From: Sphingomonas sp. CFBP 13720
GTDB lineage: Bacteria; Pseudomonadota; Alphaproteobacteria; Sphingomonadales; Sphingomonadaceae
DNA: 64,000 bases
Direction of reading: 5' to 3'
NCBI RefSeq assembly: GCF_014842075.1
Contig: NZ_JACYVA010000001.1
Coordinates: 518,278 to 582,277 of the forward strand
Positions 27,054-36,199 of the stretch are shown here, one piece after another (within the stretch, counting starts at the first letter, position 1; each line of letters opens with the position of its first letter). The notes below the pieces were generated by a model. The model searched no databases. It had not been told where the DNA came from and was given only the letters and a program-made list of their open reading frames with translations. Both the position numbers and the translations under genes were made by a program.

Positions 27054-28397
27054 ATGAAGTCGCTGCTCGCCTTCGCCGTGCTGACCGCAACGCCCGTCAT
27101 GGCGCAGACCGCGCCGCCCGCGCCTCAACCCCAGCCGACCCGGACCGCGCCGGTCGCCTCGCCCGAACTGCAACAGCGCGTGCGCGAGGTCGTGACGCTG
27201 CTGGGCGGCAGCGGCGATTATGACGCGACCTTCTCGACCGGCTTTCGGACCGCGCTGCTAAAGGCGACGTTCGACGGGATGACGGCGCAGATCGTCGCAC
27301 AACTGGGCAAGCCGACCGGCGTCGAATCGATCACAGCCGACGGGCCATGGGCGGCAAGGCTGAAGATCGGTTTCGAACACGGTATTCTGGACGCGCAGAT
27401 CGCGATCGATAGTTCCGCGCCGCACCCGGTCACCATGCTTCGCGCGACCGGCAGCGAACCGCGCGCGGCCGCCGAAACCACGATCGACGCGATCGTCGCC
27501 ACGCTGGCCACCCTGCCCGGCCGGACCAACTTCACGCTGGCACGGCTGGGTGCCGGCGCTCCGGTACGCATCGCCGGTCGCGAGTCGGCGACGCCGCTGG
27601 CGATCGGATCGGCGTTCAAGCTGGTGATCCTGTCCGAACTCGTCCGGTCGATCGCGGCCGGTGAGCGCAAATGGACCGATACGGTGACCCTCAATGGCCG
27701 CCCGCTTCCCAGCGGGTTCTATACGCAGGCGGCCAAGGGAACGGCGGTGCCGATCCGCGACCTTGCCGAACGGATGATCTCGGTCAGCGACAATAGCGCG
27801 ACCGACATCCTGCTGTTCCATCTGGGACGGCAAAAGGTGGAGGCGATGTTGCCGGTCGTCGGCATGACCGATGGCGCGCGCCGCAACGTGCCGTTCCTAG
27901 GCACGCTGGAGATGTTCAAGCTGAAGGGGATCGATCAGGGGGCATTGGGCACGCGTTTCCTCGCGACGCCGCCCGGTGCGCGGCGGGCGTTCCTCGACGG
28001 GCCGGTCGCTGCGGCACCGATCGCGGCCATTCCCGCCACGCTGTTCCAGGACGGCAAACCGATCCACATCGCCGACATCGAATGGTTCGCCAGCGCCGAC
28101 GATCTGGTGCGTACGATGGACTGGCTGCGACGCGCCGGCGACGGCCCCGGCGGTACGGAGCTACGCGCGATCCTGTCAAAGAACCCCGGCCTTCCGGCAC
28201 CCGCCGCAAAATGGGACTATGCCGGATACAAGGGCGGGTCGGAGCCGGGCGTGCTCAACATGACCTTCGTCCTGCGCGCAAAGGACAGTCAGTGGTATGC
28301 GCTGTCGGCTGGATGGAACGATCCCGACCGGTCGGTCGATACGCTGCGCTTCACCGGACTGATGACCCGCACGCTGGAACTGGCCGCGCCACGGTAA
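27054..28397 (+). CDS. Exported serine hydrolase, class A beta-lactamase-like
   Basis: Periplasmic protein of 447 residues with a clean signal peptide (MKSLLAFAVLTATPVMAQ) followed by a proline-rich spacer. An N-terminal domain (about 40-150) of unclear type precedes a penicillin-binding/beta-lactamase-fold domain. The catalytic triad motifs are present: SAFK (S186, K189), SDN (245-247) and a KGG in place of KTG (393-395). The class A omega-loop Glu motif is not evident, so it may be an esterase- or peptidase-like member rather than an antibiotic-hydrolysing enzyme. GGGGG lies 6 nt before the start. It ends just before the SRP RNA gene on the opposite strand. Confidence 0.8.
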   Translation: MKSLLAFAVLTATPVMAQTAPPAPQPQPTRTAPVASPELQQRVREVVTLLGGSGDYDATFSTGFRTALLKATFDGMTAQIVAQLGKPTGVESITADGPWAARLKIGFEHGILDAQIAIDSSAPHPVTMLRATGSEPRAAAETTIDAIVATLATLPGRTNFTLARLGAGAPVRIAGRESATPLAIGSAFKLVILSELVRSIAAGERKWTDTVTLNGRPLPSGFYTQAAKGTAVPIRDLAERMISVSDNSATDILLFHLGRQKVEAMLPVVGMTDGARRNVPFLGTLEMFKLKGIDQGALGTRFLATPPGARRAFLDGPVAAAPIAAIPATLFQDGKPIHIADIEWFASADDLVRTMDWLRRAGDGPGGTELRAILSKNPGLPAPAAKWDYAGYKGGSEPGVLNMTFVLRAKDSQWYALSAGWNDPDRSVDTLRFTGLMTRTLELAAPR

Positions 28398-28400
28398 CAG

Positions 28401-28495
28401 CGGTGGGAGCCGGACGACCCGCTGCGAAATCGTTGCGGCTGCTTCCTTCCGGACCTGACCGGGTTGGCGACGGCATCGTCCGCCCGACTCCCGCG
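28401..28495 (-). ncRNA. ffs: Signal recognition particle RNA (small bacterial 4.5S type)
   Basis: The minus strand carries the universal SRP RNA apical core, with GGTCAGGTCCGGAAGGAAGCAGCC read in two adjoining parts around 28439-28461. Flanking arms pair over about 15 bp (GGGAGTCGGGCGGACG with CGTCCGGCTCCC), forming the single long hairpin of the small bacterial SRP RNA. The ends are estimated from the pairing and may be off by a few bases. It works with Ffh in co-translational membrane targeting. It lies antisense to and just past the serine hydrolase stop. Confidence 0.93.
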
Positions 28496-28532
28496 CGCCA
28501 TATGGGCGAAGCGCCGCGCCGATGCAAGCGTG

Positions 28533-28937
28533 TCAGGAGCGCGTGCGCGGCAGTCGCGAATAGGGCACGAAATCGCCGAGCGACAGCGACCCGCTGGGCA
28601 TGCGCGACCCGCGATCGATCAGGTTGACGATATCGATCCGGCATAGCCGCGTCCCGATCGTCCGCGTGACGAGGATATCGTCGCGATCGAGGATCGAGCC
28701 CGACCCCGGACGATTCACGAACAGCGTGCCGTTGTTCATGCGATAGACGATCGCGGTATCGTCGACGATCTCGGTCGAACGGATATCGCGCAGGTTGATG
28801 CAATTGACCGGGGAACCGACGGTGCGACCCGCCACGATCTTGTCCAGCGACGCCTCACCCCGCGCGTCCTGCGCGGCGGCAGGCATGGTGGCGAGGGCGA
28901 CGGCTGCCAGCACGGCGGCGAACAGGGAACGACGCAT
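28533..28937 (-). CDS. Small secreted protein of unknown function
   Basis: A 134-residue protein with a typical signal peptide (MRRSLFAAVLAAVALATMPAAAQ), predicted periplasmic. The mature part contains two cysteines (VNCINL and TRLCRI) that could form a disulphide, and the repeated Asp-Arg pattern seen in NRPGSGSILDRDDILV. It resembles small conserved proteins of sphingomonads without assigned domain. Its position directly upstream of the SRP RNA on the same strand is the only context. I do not recognise a function. Confidence 0.7.
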   Translation of the reverse strand: MRRSLFAAVLAAVALATMPAAAQDARGEASLDKIVAGRTVGSPVNCINLRDIRSTEIVDDTAIVYRMNNGTLFVNRPGSGSILDRDDILVTRTIGTRLCRIDIVNLIDRGSRMPSGSLSLGDFVPYSRLPRTRS

Positions 28938-29031
28938 GGGCTTTCTCCGAAGAACGCAGCCGGCGTAGCGGCAACCGGCTGAACCGAAGCTTACAACGTG
29001 CCCGCCCCCTTGGTGATCCCCTCCGCCGCGA

Positions 29032-29787
29032 TCAGTTTGCGGCCGCCGCTGCCGCCGCTTCGATGATCGGCACGAACTTCGCGGCGGTCAGGCTGGCACC
29101 GCCGACCAGCGCGCCGTCGACGTCGTCGATCGCGAGGATCGCCGTCACATTGGCTCCGGTCACCGATCCGCCATAGAGGATGCGGATACCGTCCGCCGCG
29201 TCGCCGACCATCTGGCGCAGCTTGGCGCGGGCGATGGCATGGACCTGTGCGATCTCCTCCTCCGACGGCGTACGACCGGTCCCGATCGCCCAGCGCGGTT
29301 CGTAGGCGAGCGTGAACCAGTCGCCGCTCGCCCCTTCGGGCACCGACTTTTCGATCTGCGCCTGCACCACGCGTTCGGCCCGGCCGGCGTCGCGCTCCGC
29401 CTCCGTCTCGCCGCAGCACAGGATGACGTCCAGCCCGTGGCGACGCGCGGCCGCCGCCTTCGCCCATGCGTCGTGGCTGGTCTCGTTCTGGTCGGCGCGG
29501 CGTTCGGAATGGCCGACGATCACCACGCTCGCCCCCGCCTCGTGCAGCATTTCGGCGGACAGGCAACCGGTATGCGCCCCGCGATCGTTCGCGTGGACGT
29601 CCTGTCCACCGATCCGCACCGCCTTCACGACTTCGGCCGCGTGATGGACCAGCGTGGCGGGCACGCACAGCGCCACGTCGACGCCGGGCGCCGCCACCGC
29701 CGCCGCATCGATCGCCGCGATCTCCGCCATCTGCCCGCGCAGCCCGTGCATCTTCCAGTTTCCGGCGACCAGCTTGCGACGAATCAT
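29032..29787 (-). CDS. tpiA: Triosephosphate isomerase
   Basis: Glycolytic/gluconeogenic isomerase interconverting dihydroxyacetone phosphate and glyceraldehyde 3-phosphate. The product is 251 residues from ATG 29787 with GGAGG five bases upstream; the open frame continues 87 codons without homology. Active-site residues are visible: Asn/Lys in AGNWKMHG, His in VGHSERR, Glu in LAYEPRWAIGTG. The phosphate-binding glycines are in LYGGSV and LVGGASL. It is divergent from the PpiD-like gene, with tpiA-ppiD-trpE being a frequent sphingomonad neighbourhood. Confidence 0.97.
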   Translation of the reverse strand: MIRRKLVAGNWKMHGLRGQMAEIAAIDAAAVAAPGVDVALCVPATLVHHAAEVVKAVRIGGQDVHANDRGAHTGCLSAEMLHEAGASVVIVGHSERRADQNETSHDAWAKAAAARRHGLDVILCCGETEAERDAGRAERVVQAQIEKSVPEGASGDWFTLAYEPRWAIGTGRTPSEEEIAQVHAIARAKLRQMVGDAADGIRILYGGSVTGANVTAILAIDDVDGALVGGASLTAAKFVPIIEAAAAAAAN

Positions 29788-29914
29788 CCGTGCCTCCAGG
29801 CATGTTTTACATGTTCTACAGCCGATAGCGCTTCCGGCGGCGCACGCAACCTTGAAGCATCGCGAACCGCCTTCTAAAGCGACCCGGTTCATTTCCTTAC
29901 GATCGGTTGCACGG

Positions 29915-31864
29915 ATGCTGGGTTTCTTCAGGCGCATGACCAAGTCGAAGGTTGGCGTGTTCGTCGGCCTGCTGCTCCTCGCGGTCATCGCCATCGGCTT
30001 TGCGGTCGCCGATCTCAACGGCCTTCGCCCCGCGTCGATGGGGGGCACCGGTGCCGCCGTCGCGACGGTCGGCGGTGAGTCGATCAGCGATACCGCGCTG
30101 ACCGACCGTGTCCGCGACGACGTTCAGACGGCGCAGCAGCGTCAGCCCGGCATAGACATGGCGCAGTACATCGCCGCGGGCGGCTTCGACGGGTCGCTCG
30201 AACGGATGATCACTGACGAGGCGCTCAAACAGTTCGCGCGCGACCACGGGCTGGTCGTGTCCGACCGCTATGTCGACGGACAGATCGCCAGCATCCCGGC
30301 GTTTCAGGGGCTGAACGGCAAGTTCGATCAGCGGACCTTCGAACAGGCACTGGCCCGTGCGCGGGTCACCCCGGCCCAGTTGCGCGACGATATCCGCCGC
30401 GCGACGTTCACCCGGCTGATGCTGGCCCGCACGATCGAGGCAAGCTTTGCGCCGTCGCAGCTGGCACTGCCCTACGCATCGCTGTCGAAGGAGGCACGAT
30501 CGGGTCAGGTCGCGCTGGTGCCGATCGCCGCATTGCCGCCTACGCCCGCACCGACCGACCAGCAGCTTCAGGCCTATTACACCGCCAATCGTGGGCGCTA
30601 CACCATCCCCGAACGGCGCGTGATCCGCTATGCGATCGTGACCCCGGCGACCGTCGCGGCGCAGTCCGCACCGACCGACGCCGAACTGCAACAGGCATAT
30701 CGCGCCAACCCCGCACGCTTCGCAGCCACCCAGACGCGCAACGTCAGCCAGGTCGTCGTGGCCGATCAGGCGGGAGCGACGCGCATCGCGCAGGCAGTGC
30801 GCGGCGGCCAGTCGCTGTCCGCCGCCGCGACCGCCGCCGGGCTGGAAGCGACCGTGCTGACCGGCCAGACCAAGGCGCAGCTTGCCGGGCGCACTGCCCC
30901 CGCCGTCGCCGACGCGGCCTTTGCCGGACAGCAGGGCGCGGTCATCGGCCCCGTCCGGGCACCGCTGGGCTTCGTCGTCCTGCGCATCGATGCGATCACC
31001 CCGGTCGCGGGCAAGACGTTCGAGCAGGCGAAGCCCGAACTCACGGCTGAACTGGCGCGGACGAAGGGCGCGACCGCGCTGGGTGCGATTCAGGAGAAGA
31101 TCGACGGCGGTATCACCGATGGCGCGACGTTCGACGAGATCGTCGCCGATGCGAAACTGTCGGCACAGGCGACCGCACCAGTAACCGCACAGGGCATCGA
31201 TCCGCTGAAGCCCGCCCAGCCCGATCCCACGCTCGCGCCGATCGTACAGGCCGGGTTCGCTGCAGAGACGGGCGACGCACCGCAGCTGGTGCAGACCGGC
31301 GCGGACGGCACCTTCGCGCTGGTCGCGACCGGTGACGTCACAGTGGCGGCACCGCGGCCGCTGGCCGAGATCCGTGAGCAGGTGATCGGCCAGTACCGAC
31401 AGGATCAGGCGATGAAGGCGGCGCGGACCGTTGCGCAGGCGATCGTGACGAAGGTCAATGGCGGCACGCCGATGGACGCCGCCATCACCCAGTCCGGCGC
31501 GCGCATCCCCGGCCCGCGTCCGATCACCGCGTCGCGCGCCGATCTCGCCCGGATGGGCGGACAGGTGCCGCCCGCGCTGTCGCTGCTGTTCTCGATGGCA
31601 CCGAAAAAGGCGAAGCTGACCGCTGCACCCGACGGGTCGGGCTGGATCATCGTCTATCTGGGCGACATCCAGCGTGGCAGCGCCGCCAACGACAAGGCGG
31701 CGGTCGCGGGCGTCGGGCGCGAGCTGGGGCAGTTGATCGGCAACGAACATGCCGAACAGTTCGTCGAGGCGGTGCGTCGGCAGATCGGCGTGACGAAGAA
31801 CGCCGCCACGATTGCGCGCGTCCGCAGCGAACTGGCGGGCGGTGCCGCCCCCGCCGCACAGTGA
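29915..31864 (+). CDS. ppiD: PpiD-like membrane-anchored periplasmic peptidyl-prolyl isomerase/chaperone
   Basis: Inner-membrane-anchored folding factor acting on proteins leaving the Sec translocon. The product is 649 residues from ATG 29915. A short cytoplasmic N-terminus and one span (about 14-33, VGVFVGLLLLAVIAIGFAV) are followed by a SurA-like N-terminal chaperone domain (GGESISDTALTDRVR, then a DEALKQFARDHGLVVSD block). A divergent parvulin domain (about 230-370) lacks several typical catalytic positions, as in other PpiD proteins, and a long C-terminal region follows. Its stop overlaps the trpE start (GTGA), implying coupled expression. Confidence 0.88.
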   Translation: MLGFFRRMTKSKVGVFVGLLLLAVIAIGFAVADLNGLRPASMGGTGAAVATVGGESISDTALTDRVRDDVQTAQQRQPGIDMAQYIAAGGFDGSLERMITDEALKQFARDHGLVVSDRYVDGQIASIPAFQGLNGKFDQRTFEQALARARVTPAQLRDDIRRATFTRLMLARTIEASFAPSQLALPYASLSKEARSGQVALVPIAALPPTPAPTDQQLQAYYTANRGRYTIPERRVIRYAIVTPATVAAQSAPTDAELQQAYRANPARFAATQTRNVSQVVVADQAGATRIAQAVRGGQSLSAAATAAGLEATVLTGQTKAQLAGRTAPAVADAAFAGQQGAVIGPVRAPLGFVVLRIDAITPVAGKTFEQAKPELTAELARTKGATALGAIQEKIDGGITDGATFDEIVADAKLSAQATAPVTAQGIDPLKPAQPDPTLAPIVQAGFAAETGDAPQLVQTGADGTFALVATGDVTVAAPRPLAEIREQVIGQYRQDQAMKAARTVAQAIVTKVNGGTPMDAAITQSGARIPGPRPITASRADLARMGGQVPPALSLLFSMAPKKAKLTAAPDGSGWIIVYLGDIQRGSAANDKAAVAGVGRELGQLIGNEHAEQFVEAVRRQIGVTKNAATIARVRSELAGGAAPAAQ

Positions 31865-33360
31865 GCGGCGGTATCGAGGGGATCGACGCCGCCCGCGCCG
31901 CGCTGGCCGAGGGGCGGCCGGCGCTGGTATGGACGACGCGCGTCGCGGATACCGAGACGCCGGTCGCCGCCGCGCTCAAGCTGATCGAGCCGGAGCGCGG
32001 CGACTTCCTGCTCGAATCGGTCGAGGGCGGTTCGGTGCGCGGTCGCTACAGCCTGCTCGGCCTCGCCCCCGATCTCGTCTTTCGGGCGCAGGGGCATGAC
32101 GCCGCGATCAACGCCGAATGGCTGACCGATCGCGACGCCTTCGTACCCTGCGACGAACCGACGCTGGCGGCGCTGCGCACGCTGGTCGGCCAGTGCCGGA
32201 TGGACGTGCCCGCTGCGCTGCCGCGCGCGCTGGCGTGTCTGGTCGGCTATTTCGGCTATGAGACGGTCGGGCTGGTCGAACGCCTGCCCGCCGCCGCGAA
32301 CGATCCGCTGGAACTGCCCGACATGATGTTCGTGCGGCCGACGGTGCTACTGGTGTTCGACCGCCTGTCGGACACGTTGTTCGTCGTCGCGCCGGTGTGG
32401 CCCGGTGCCGGCGTGGAACGCGCGGTCGAGCGGATCGAGGCGACCGCCGCCTCGCTCGACGCCGCACGGCTGCCCGCGCCTGCGCGGCTGGACACGGTGC
32501 CCGACCTGTCGCTCACCCCCACGCTTCCGGCCGGACGCTATGGCGAGATGGTGGCGGCGGCGAAGGATTATATCGCGGCGGGTGACATCTTTCAGGTAGT
32601 GCTGGCGCAGCGGTTCACCGCCCCCTTCCCGCTCGCGCCGTTCGAACTGTACCGCGCGCTGCGGCGGATCAATCCGTCGCCGTTCCTCTATCACCTCGAT
32701 CTGCCGGGCTTTGCGCTGACCGGGTCCAGCCCCGAAATCCTCGTGCGACTGCGCGATGGCGAGGTGACGATCCGGCCGATTGCGGGCACGCGGCCACGCG
32801 GCGCGACTGCCGTCGAGGACGAAGCGAACCGTACCAGCCTGCTGGCCGATCCCAAGGAACGCGCCGAACATCTGATGCTGCTCGATCTGGGCCGCAACGA
32901 CGTCGGGCGCGTGGCGGCGGCGGGCAGCGTGCGCGTCACCGACAGCTATACCGTCGAACTGTACAGCCACGTCATGCACATCGTGTCGAACGTGGTCGGC
33001 CGGTTGCGCGATGATGCCGACGCGCTCGACGCGCTGTTCGCGGGCTTTCCCGCCGGCACGGTATCGGGTGCGCCCAAGGTCCGGGCCTGTCAGGTCATCG
33101 CCGAACTCGAAGCCGACAAGCGCGGTGCCTATGCCGGCGGCGTCGGCTATTTCAGCCCCGACGGGTCGATGGATTCGTGCATCGTGCTGCGCACCGCCGT
33201 GGTCAAGGACGGCATGATGCACGTCCAGTCCGGCGCGGGCATCGTCGCCGACAGCGACCCCGCATCCGAACAGCGCGAATGCGAGGCGAAGGCCGGTGCG
33301 CTGCTGGCGGCGGCGCGTGAGGCGGTGCGGCAGGCAGGAAACGCACGCTTCGGGCAATAA
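31861..33360 (+). CDS. trpE: Anthranilate synthase component I
   Basis: Chorismate to anthranilate, first step of tryptophan synthesis; needs the TrpG glutaminase subunit, which is not in the window. The product is 499 residues from GTG 31861, overlapping the ppiD stop by 4 bp. Chorismate-binding enzyme motifs: FQVVLAQRF, TGSSPEILVR, RPIAGTRPRGAT, LMLLDLGRNDVGRV, FPAGTVSGAPKVRA and GYFSPDG. The N-terminal feedback site LLESVEGG is retained, so tryptophan inhibition is likely. No trpG/trpD/trpC follows; a 369-bp non-coding gap and a convergent gene do. Confidence 0.95.
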   Translation: MSGGIEGIDAARAALAEGRPALVWTTRVADTETPVAAALKLIEPERGDFLLESVEGGSVRGRYSLLGLAPDLVFRAQGHDAAINAEWLTDRDAFVPCDEPTLAALRTLVGQCRMDVPAALPRALACLVGYFGYETVGLVERLPAAANDPLELPDMMFVRPTVLLVFDRLSDTLFVVAPVWPGAGVERAVERIEATAASLDAARLPAPARLDTVPDLSLTPTLPAGRYGEMVAAAKDYIAAGDIFQVVLAQRFTAPFPLAPFELYRALRRINPSPFLYHLDLPGFALTGSSPEILVRLRDGEVTIRPIAGTRPRGATAVEDEANRTSLLADPKERAEHLMLLDLGRNDVGRVAAAGSVRVTDSYTVELYSHVMHIVSNVVGRLRDDADALDALFAGFPAGTVSGAPKVRACQVIAELEADKRGAYAGGVGYFSPDGSMDSCIVLRTAVVKDGMMHVQSGAGIVADSDPASEQRECEAKAGALLAAAREAVRQAGNARFGQ

Positions 33361-33729
33361 CCAAAGGTCACAAAAGTCACACTCGCGCAACGTTGCGAAG
33401 GGTTGCCGCCGGGGACCGGCAGGTTCTGGCAAGCGACTGACTGGAAAGGACTTTGTCCAGCGTGCGCAAGGGAGCGGTCTGTCGCGGTAACGTCAGCCGC
33501 AGCAGCCGCCCTGCGTGACCGTTCGGATGGACGCCGTCCCGCGCATCGTCGAACTACGATTTCAGGCGCGGCGCGCCGCGAACTATCGAGAGCGGATCGC
33601 TAGCCCGGCACGGAAGACCGACGGCGTCATCCCCACGGATCAGGTCCGTGGCGGCGGGGAGGCGGGAAACGGACCTGTCAAAAAGCCGACCCGCCCTGCC
33701 CGAACCGCGCCATGTAGGAAAGCCGAACC
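33361..33729. other. 369-bp gap without a gene, downstream of trpE
   Basis: No convincing gene on either strand. The 64-110-codon frames here lack family features and cross into neighbours. It contains a short inverted repeat CCACGG...CCGTGG around 33635-33653, and an A-rich GTCAAAAAGCC at 33677 that would be CTTTTTGAC on the minus strand. In related genomes trpG would be expected here; I see no remnant of it. Confidence 0.5.
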
Positions 33730-34065
33730 TCAGCGGCGCACCGCGATCCACCCCAGCCACAGCCAGCCGACGATCATCGCCAGTCCGCCGAGCGGCGTGA
33801 CCGGCCCCAGCACGCCGCGCGGTCCGCCCAGCGCCATGCCGTAGAGCGACCCGGCGAAGAGCAGCCCGCCCACGACGAACAGCCAGCCCGGCCCGCGCGC
33901 ATCCAGTTGCAGCGCGATCAGCGCGGCGACGGCGTGGACCAGTTGATACTGGCCACCGATCCGGAGCCATTCGGCGGCGTCGCCCTTCGCACCATGCGCG
34001 CCGAACGCCCCCGCCGCGACCGCCATCGCCCCGGACAGCGCCGCCGCGAGCATCAATCCGTTCAT
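33730..34065 (-). CDS. DUF423 family inner-membrane protein
   Basis: A 111-residue protein with four hydrophobic segments, matching DUF423 (YgdD-like): the N-terminal LSGAMAVAAGAFGAHGAKG block is characteristic, as is the later YQLVHAVAALIAL and a GGLLFAGSLYGMALGG loop. The function of the family is unknown. The start at ATG 34065 overlaps the dgkA stop as ATGA, which favours it over the ATG three codons earlier (34074). It is the last gene of a leftward run beginning with radA. Confidence 0.85.
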   Translation of the reverse strand: MNGLMLAAALSGAMAVAAGAFGAHGAKGDAAEWLRIGGQYQLVHAVAALIALQLDARGPGWLFVVGGLLFAGSLYGMALGGPRGVLGPVTPLGGLAMIVGWLWLGWIAVRR

Positions 34066-34415
34066 GCCAGCCACTCCATCGTATCGATCACCATCGCCGC
34101 CGCGACGACCAGCGCGGCCATCAGCACCGCGCCTGCCAGCATGTCCTTCACCGCGCCGATTTCCGGGTGCAGGCCGGGGTGGAGCAGGTCGATCACCCCC
34201 TCCAGCGCGGAATTGAGCAGTTCAAGCGCGAGAACGATCGCGACCGTCACCGCGACCAACGCCCACCAGACCGGCACGGGTCGCAGGATCAACAACGCGA
34301 CCGCCGCCCCCGATGCGAAGCCGATGTTGCTGCGGAAACTGGCCTCGCGCCGCCATCCGGTACGCAGGCCCGCCAGCGCGAAGCCAATCCGTTCGGACAG
34401 CGGCCGGCCCTTCAC
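34062..34415 (-). CDS. dgkA: Diacylglycerol kinase (DgkA family)
   Basis: Small inner-membrane kinase recycling diacylglycerol (or undecaprenol in some members) with ATP. The product is 117 residues with three membrane spans. The active-site motif ELLNSALEGVIDL (Glu and Asn) and the KDMLAGAVL segment match the family; an N-terminal amphipathic region GLRTGWRREASFR precedes the first span. The start overlaps the antiporter stop (ATGA) and its own stop overlaps the DUF423 start, giving a tightly packed operon. Confidence 0.92.
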   Translation of the reverse strand: MKGRPLSERIGFALAGLRTGWRREASFRSNIGFASGAAVALLILRPVPVWWALVAVTVAIVLALELLNSALEGVIDLLHPGLHPEIGAVKDMLAGAVLMAALVVAAAMVIDTMEWLA

Positions 34416-36199
34416 TTCCCCGGATCGCGCACGGTGCCCGGCGCCGACGCGATCCGCGCGTGGGTGAAGATCATCTCGCGCCCCTGCCGCAGGTCGCCGG
34501 TTTCCGATTGCTGGACCAGCCGTTTGGCGTCGGTCTTGCGGTACAGATCCTCGGTCCGGTCGATCTCGCCATCGTCGACGCCGACGCAGGTCATCGCCGC
34601 GCGTGCCATCGTCACTGCCGAATCGAGCACTTCGCGGAACACGCCTTCGACCGGAGCGCCCGCCAGCTTGACGACCGCACGGCGATCGAACGCACGCACG
34701 AAGATGCCCGGCACAGGGAAGGCCTGATGGATCGCCTCGATCGCTTCGACCTCCAGCTGGTCGCCATCGACGCAGAACAGCAGCAGCGCGGCGTCCTGCG
34801 CGCCCGCCAGCCGCAACAGGTCGATGCGCAGGCCGTCGCCATAATAGACCTTGGCCCCGAACGAACCAGCGATCTCGATCATCTCGACGTCGCGGTCGAT
34901 CACGGTGACGCTGATCCCCTGTGCCAGCAGCATCTGCGCCACCGTCTGGCCGAACCGGCCATAGCCGACGACGACCGCGCTGGCCCCGTCATGGCGCGGA
35001 CCTTCGGGGGTGTCGCCCGCCACCTTCTTGGGATCGGCGCGGAAGCGGCGGGTGGCCATCATCAGGAACGGCGTGGTCGCCATCGACACGGTCACGATCG
35101 CGCCGAAGACGCTTGCCGCTTCCGGTGCGATCAACAGCGCGTTCTGTGCCTGCGTGAACAGGACGAAGCCGAATTCGCCGCCCTGGCTGAGCAACAGACC
35201 CAGCGCCAGCGCGCCGCGCCACGGCATGCCGAACATGCGGCCCAGACCGAAGATCACCAGCCCCTTGGTCGCGATCAGCGCCAGCGCCATGCCCAGCACG
35301 AACACCGGTTGCGCCGCGATCGCGCCCAGATCGAGCATCATGCCGACCGCGAGAAAGAACAGCCCCAGCAGGATCGAACGGAACGGTTCGACATCCGCTT
35401 CCAGTTCATGGCGATACGGGCTGTCAGCCAGCATCACGCCCGCGACGAACGCGCCGAGCGCGGTCGACAGGCCGAGCGACTCCATCACCGCCGCGCTGGC
35501 GATCACGGTGAACAGTCCGGCGAACACGAACATCTCGCGTTCGCCCATATTGCCGATCAGGCGGAACATCGGGCGCAGCAGGAACCGGCCGGCAAGGATC
35601 AGGCCCGCGACCGCGCCCAGCGTCCACAACCCCAATTGCCATCCCGGCGGGCCGCCGGCATCGGCCGGATTGCGCGACATCGCGGCGATGATGGTGATCA
35701 GCGGGACGATCGACAGATCCTGAAACAGCAGGATCGCAAAGGCGCGTTCGCCGAACGGCGTCTTCATGCGCCCGGCGGATTGCAGCATCGGCAACACCTG
35801 CGCCGTCGACGACAATGCCAGCGGCAGGCCGAGCGCCAGCGCCGCCGCCCAGCTGAAATCCTTCGCCAGCCACACCACGCCGGTGACCGCGAGGCCGCAC
35901 AGCACGACCTGCGCCAGCCCGAGGCCGAAGATATCCTGCTTCATCCGCCACAACCGCGTCGGGCTGAGTTCCAGCCCGACGAGGAACAGCAGCAGCGTGA
36001 TGCCGAGTTCGGCGATGCCCAGCTTGGCCTCCGCATCGCCGACCAGCCCCAGCACCTGTGGCCCGACCACCGACCCGGCGACGAGATAGCCGAGCGTGGC
36101 ACCCAGCCCCAGTTTGCGGAAGATCAGCACGAACACCAGCGCCGCGCCCAGCAACGGCGCGAAATCGTGGAGCAGCGAGGCGGAGCCGTGCTCCTCCAT
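34412..36199 (-). CDS. CPA2 family monovalent cation:proton antiporter with TrkA-N domain (KefB/KefC-like)
   Basis: Potassium efflux or cation/proton antiporter of 595 residues in the inner membrane. Residues 1-385 hold about 12-13 spans, with family motifs ITLLLFLVGLELSP, the LSSTAQVLPML segment with QDLSIVPL, and LGAFVAGVMLADS. The cytoplasmic part (about 405-520) is a TrkA-N Rossmann domain, VVVGYGRFGQTVAQML, binding NAD(H) or glutathione adducts in Kef proteins. A helical tail follows. TAATG joins it to the IscU-like gene upstream, and ATGA joins it to dgkA downstream. Confidence 0.9.
   Translation of the reverse strand: MEEHGSASLLHDFAPLLGAALVFVLIFRKLGLGATLGYLVAGSVVGPQVLGLVGDAEAKLGIAELGITLLLFLVGLELSPTRLWRMKQDIFGLGLAQVVLCGLAVTGVVWLAKDFSWAAALALGLPLALSSTAQVLPMLQSAGRMKTPFGERAFAILLFQDLSIVPLITIIAAMSRNPADAGGPPGWQLGLWTLGAVAGLILAGRFLLRPMFRLIGNMGEREMFVFAGLFTVIASAAVMESLGLSTALGAFVAGVMLADSPYRHELEADVEPFRSILLGLFFLAVGMMLDLGAIAAQPVFVLGMALALIATKGLVIFGLGRMFGMPWRGALALGLLLSQGGEFGFVLFTQAQNALLIAPEAASVFGAIVTVSMATTPFLMMATRRFRADPKKVAGDTPEGPRHDGASAVVVGYGRFGQTVAQMLLAQGISVTVIDRDVEMIEIAGSFGAKVYYGDGLRIDLLRLAGAQDAALLLFCVDGDQLEVEAIEAIHQAFPVPGIFVRAFDRRAVVKLAGAPVEGVFREVLDSAVTMARAAMTCVGVDDGEIDRTEDLYRKTDAKRLVQQSETGDLRQGREMIFTHARIASAPGTVRDPGK

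Noticed and set aside
29897..31750. A 617-codon minus-strand frame opposite ppiD
   Set aside because: No recognisable domain and typical shadow composition; the plus strand has a signal anchor and chaperone domains.
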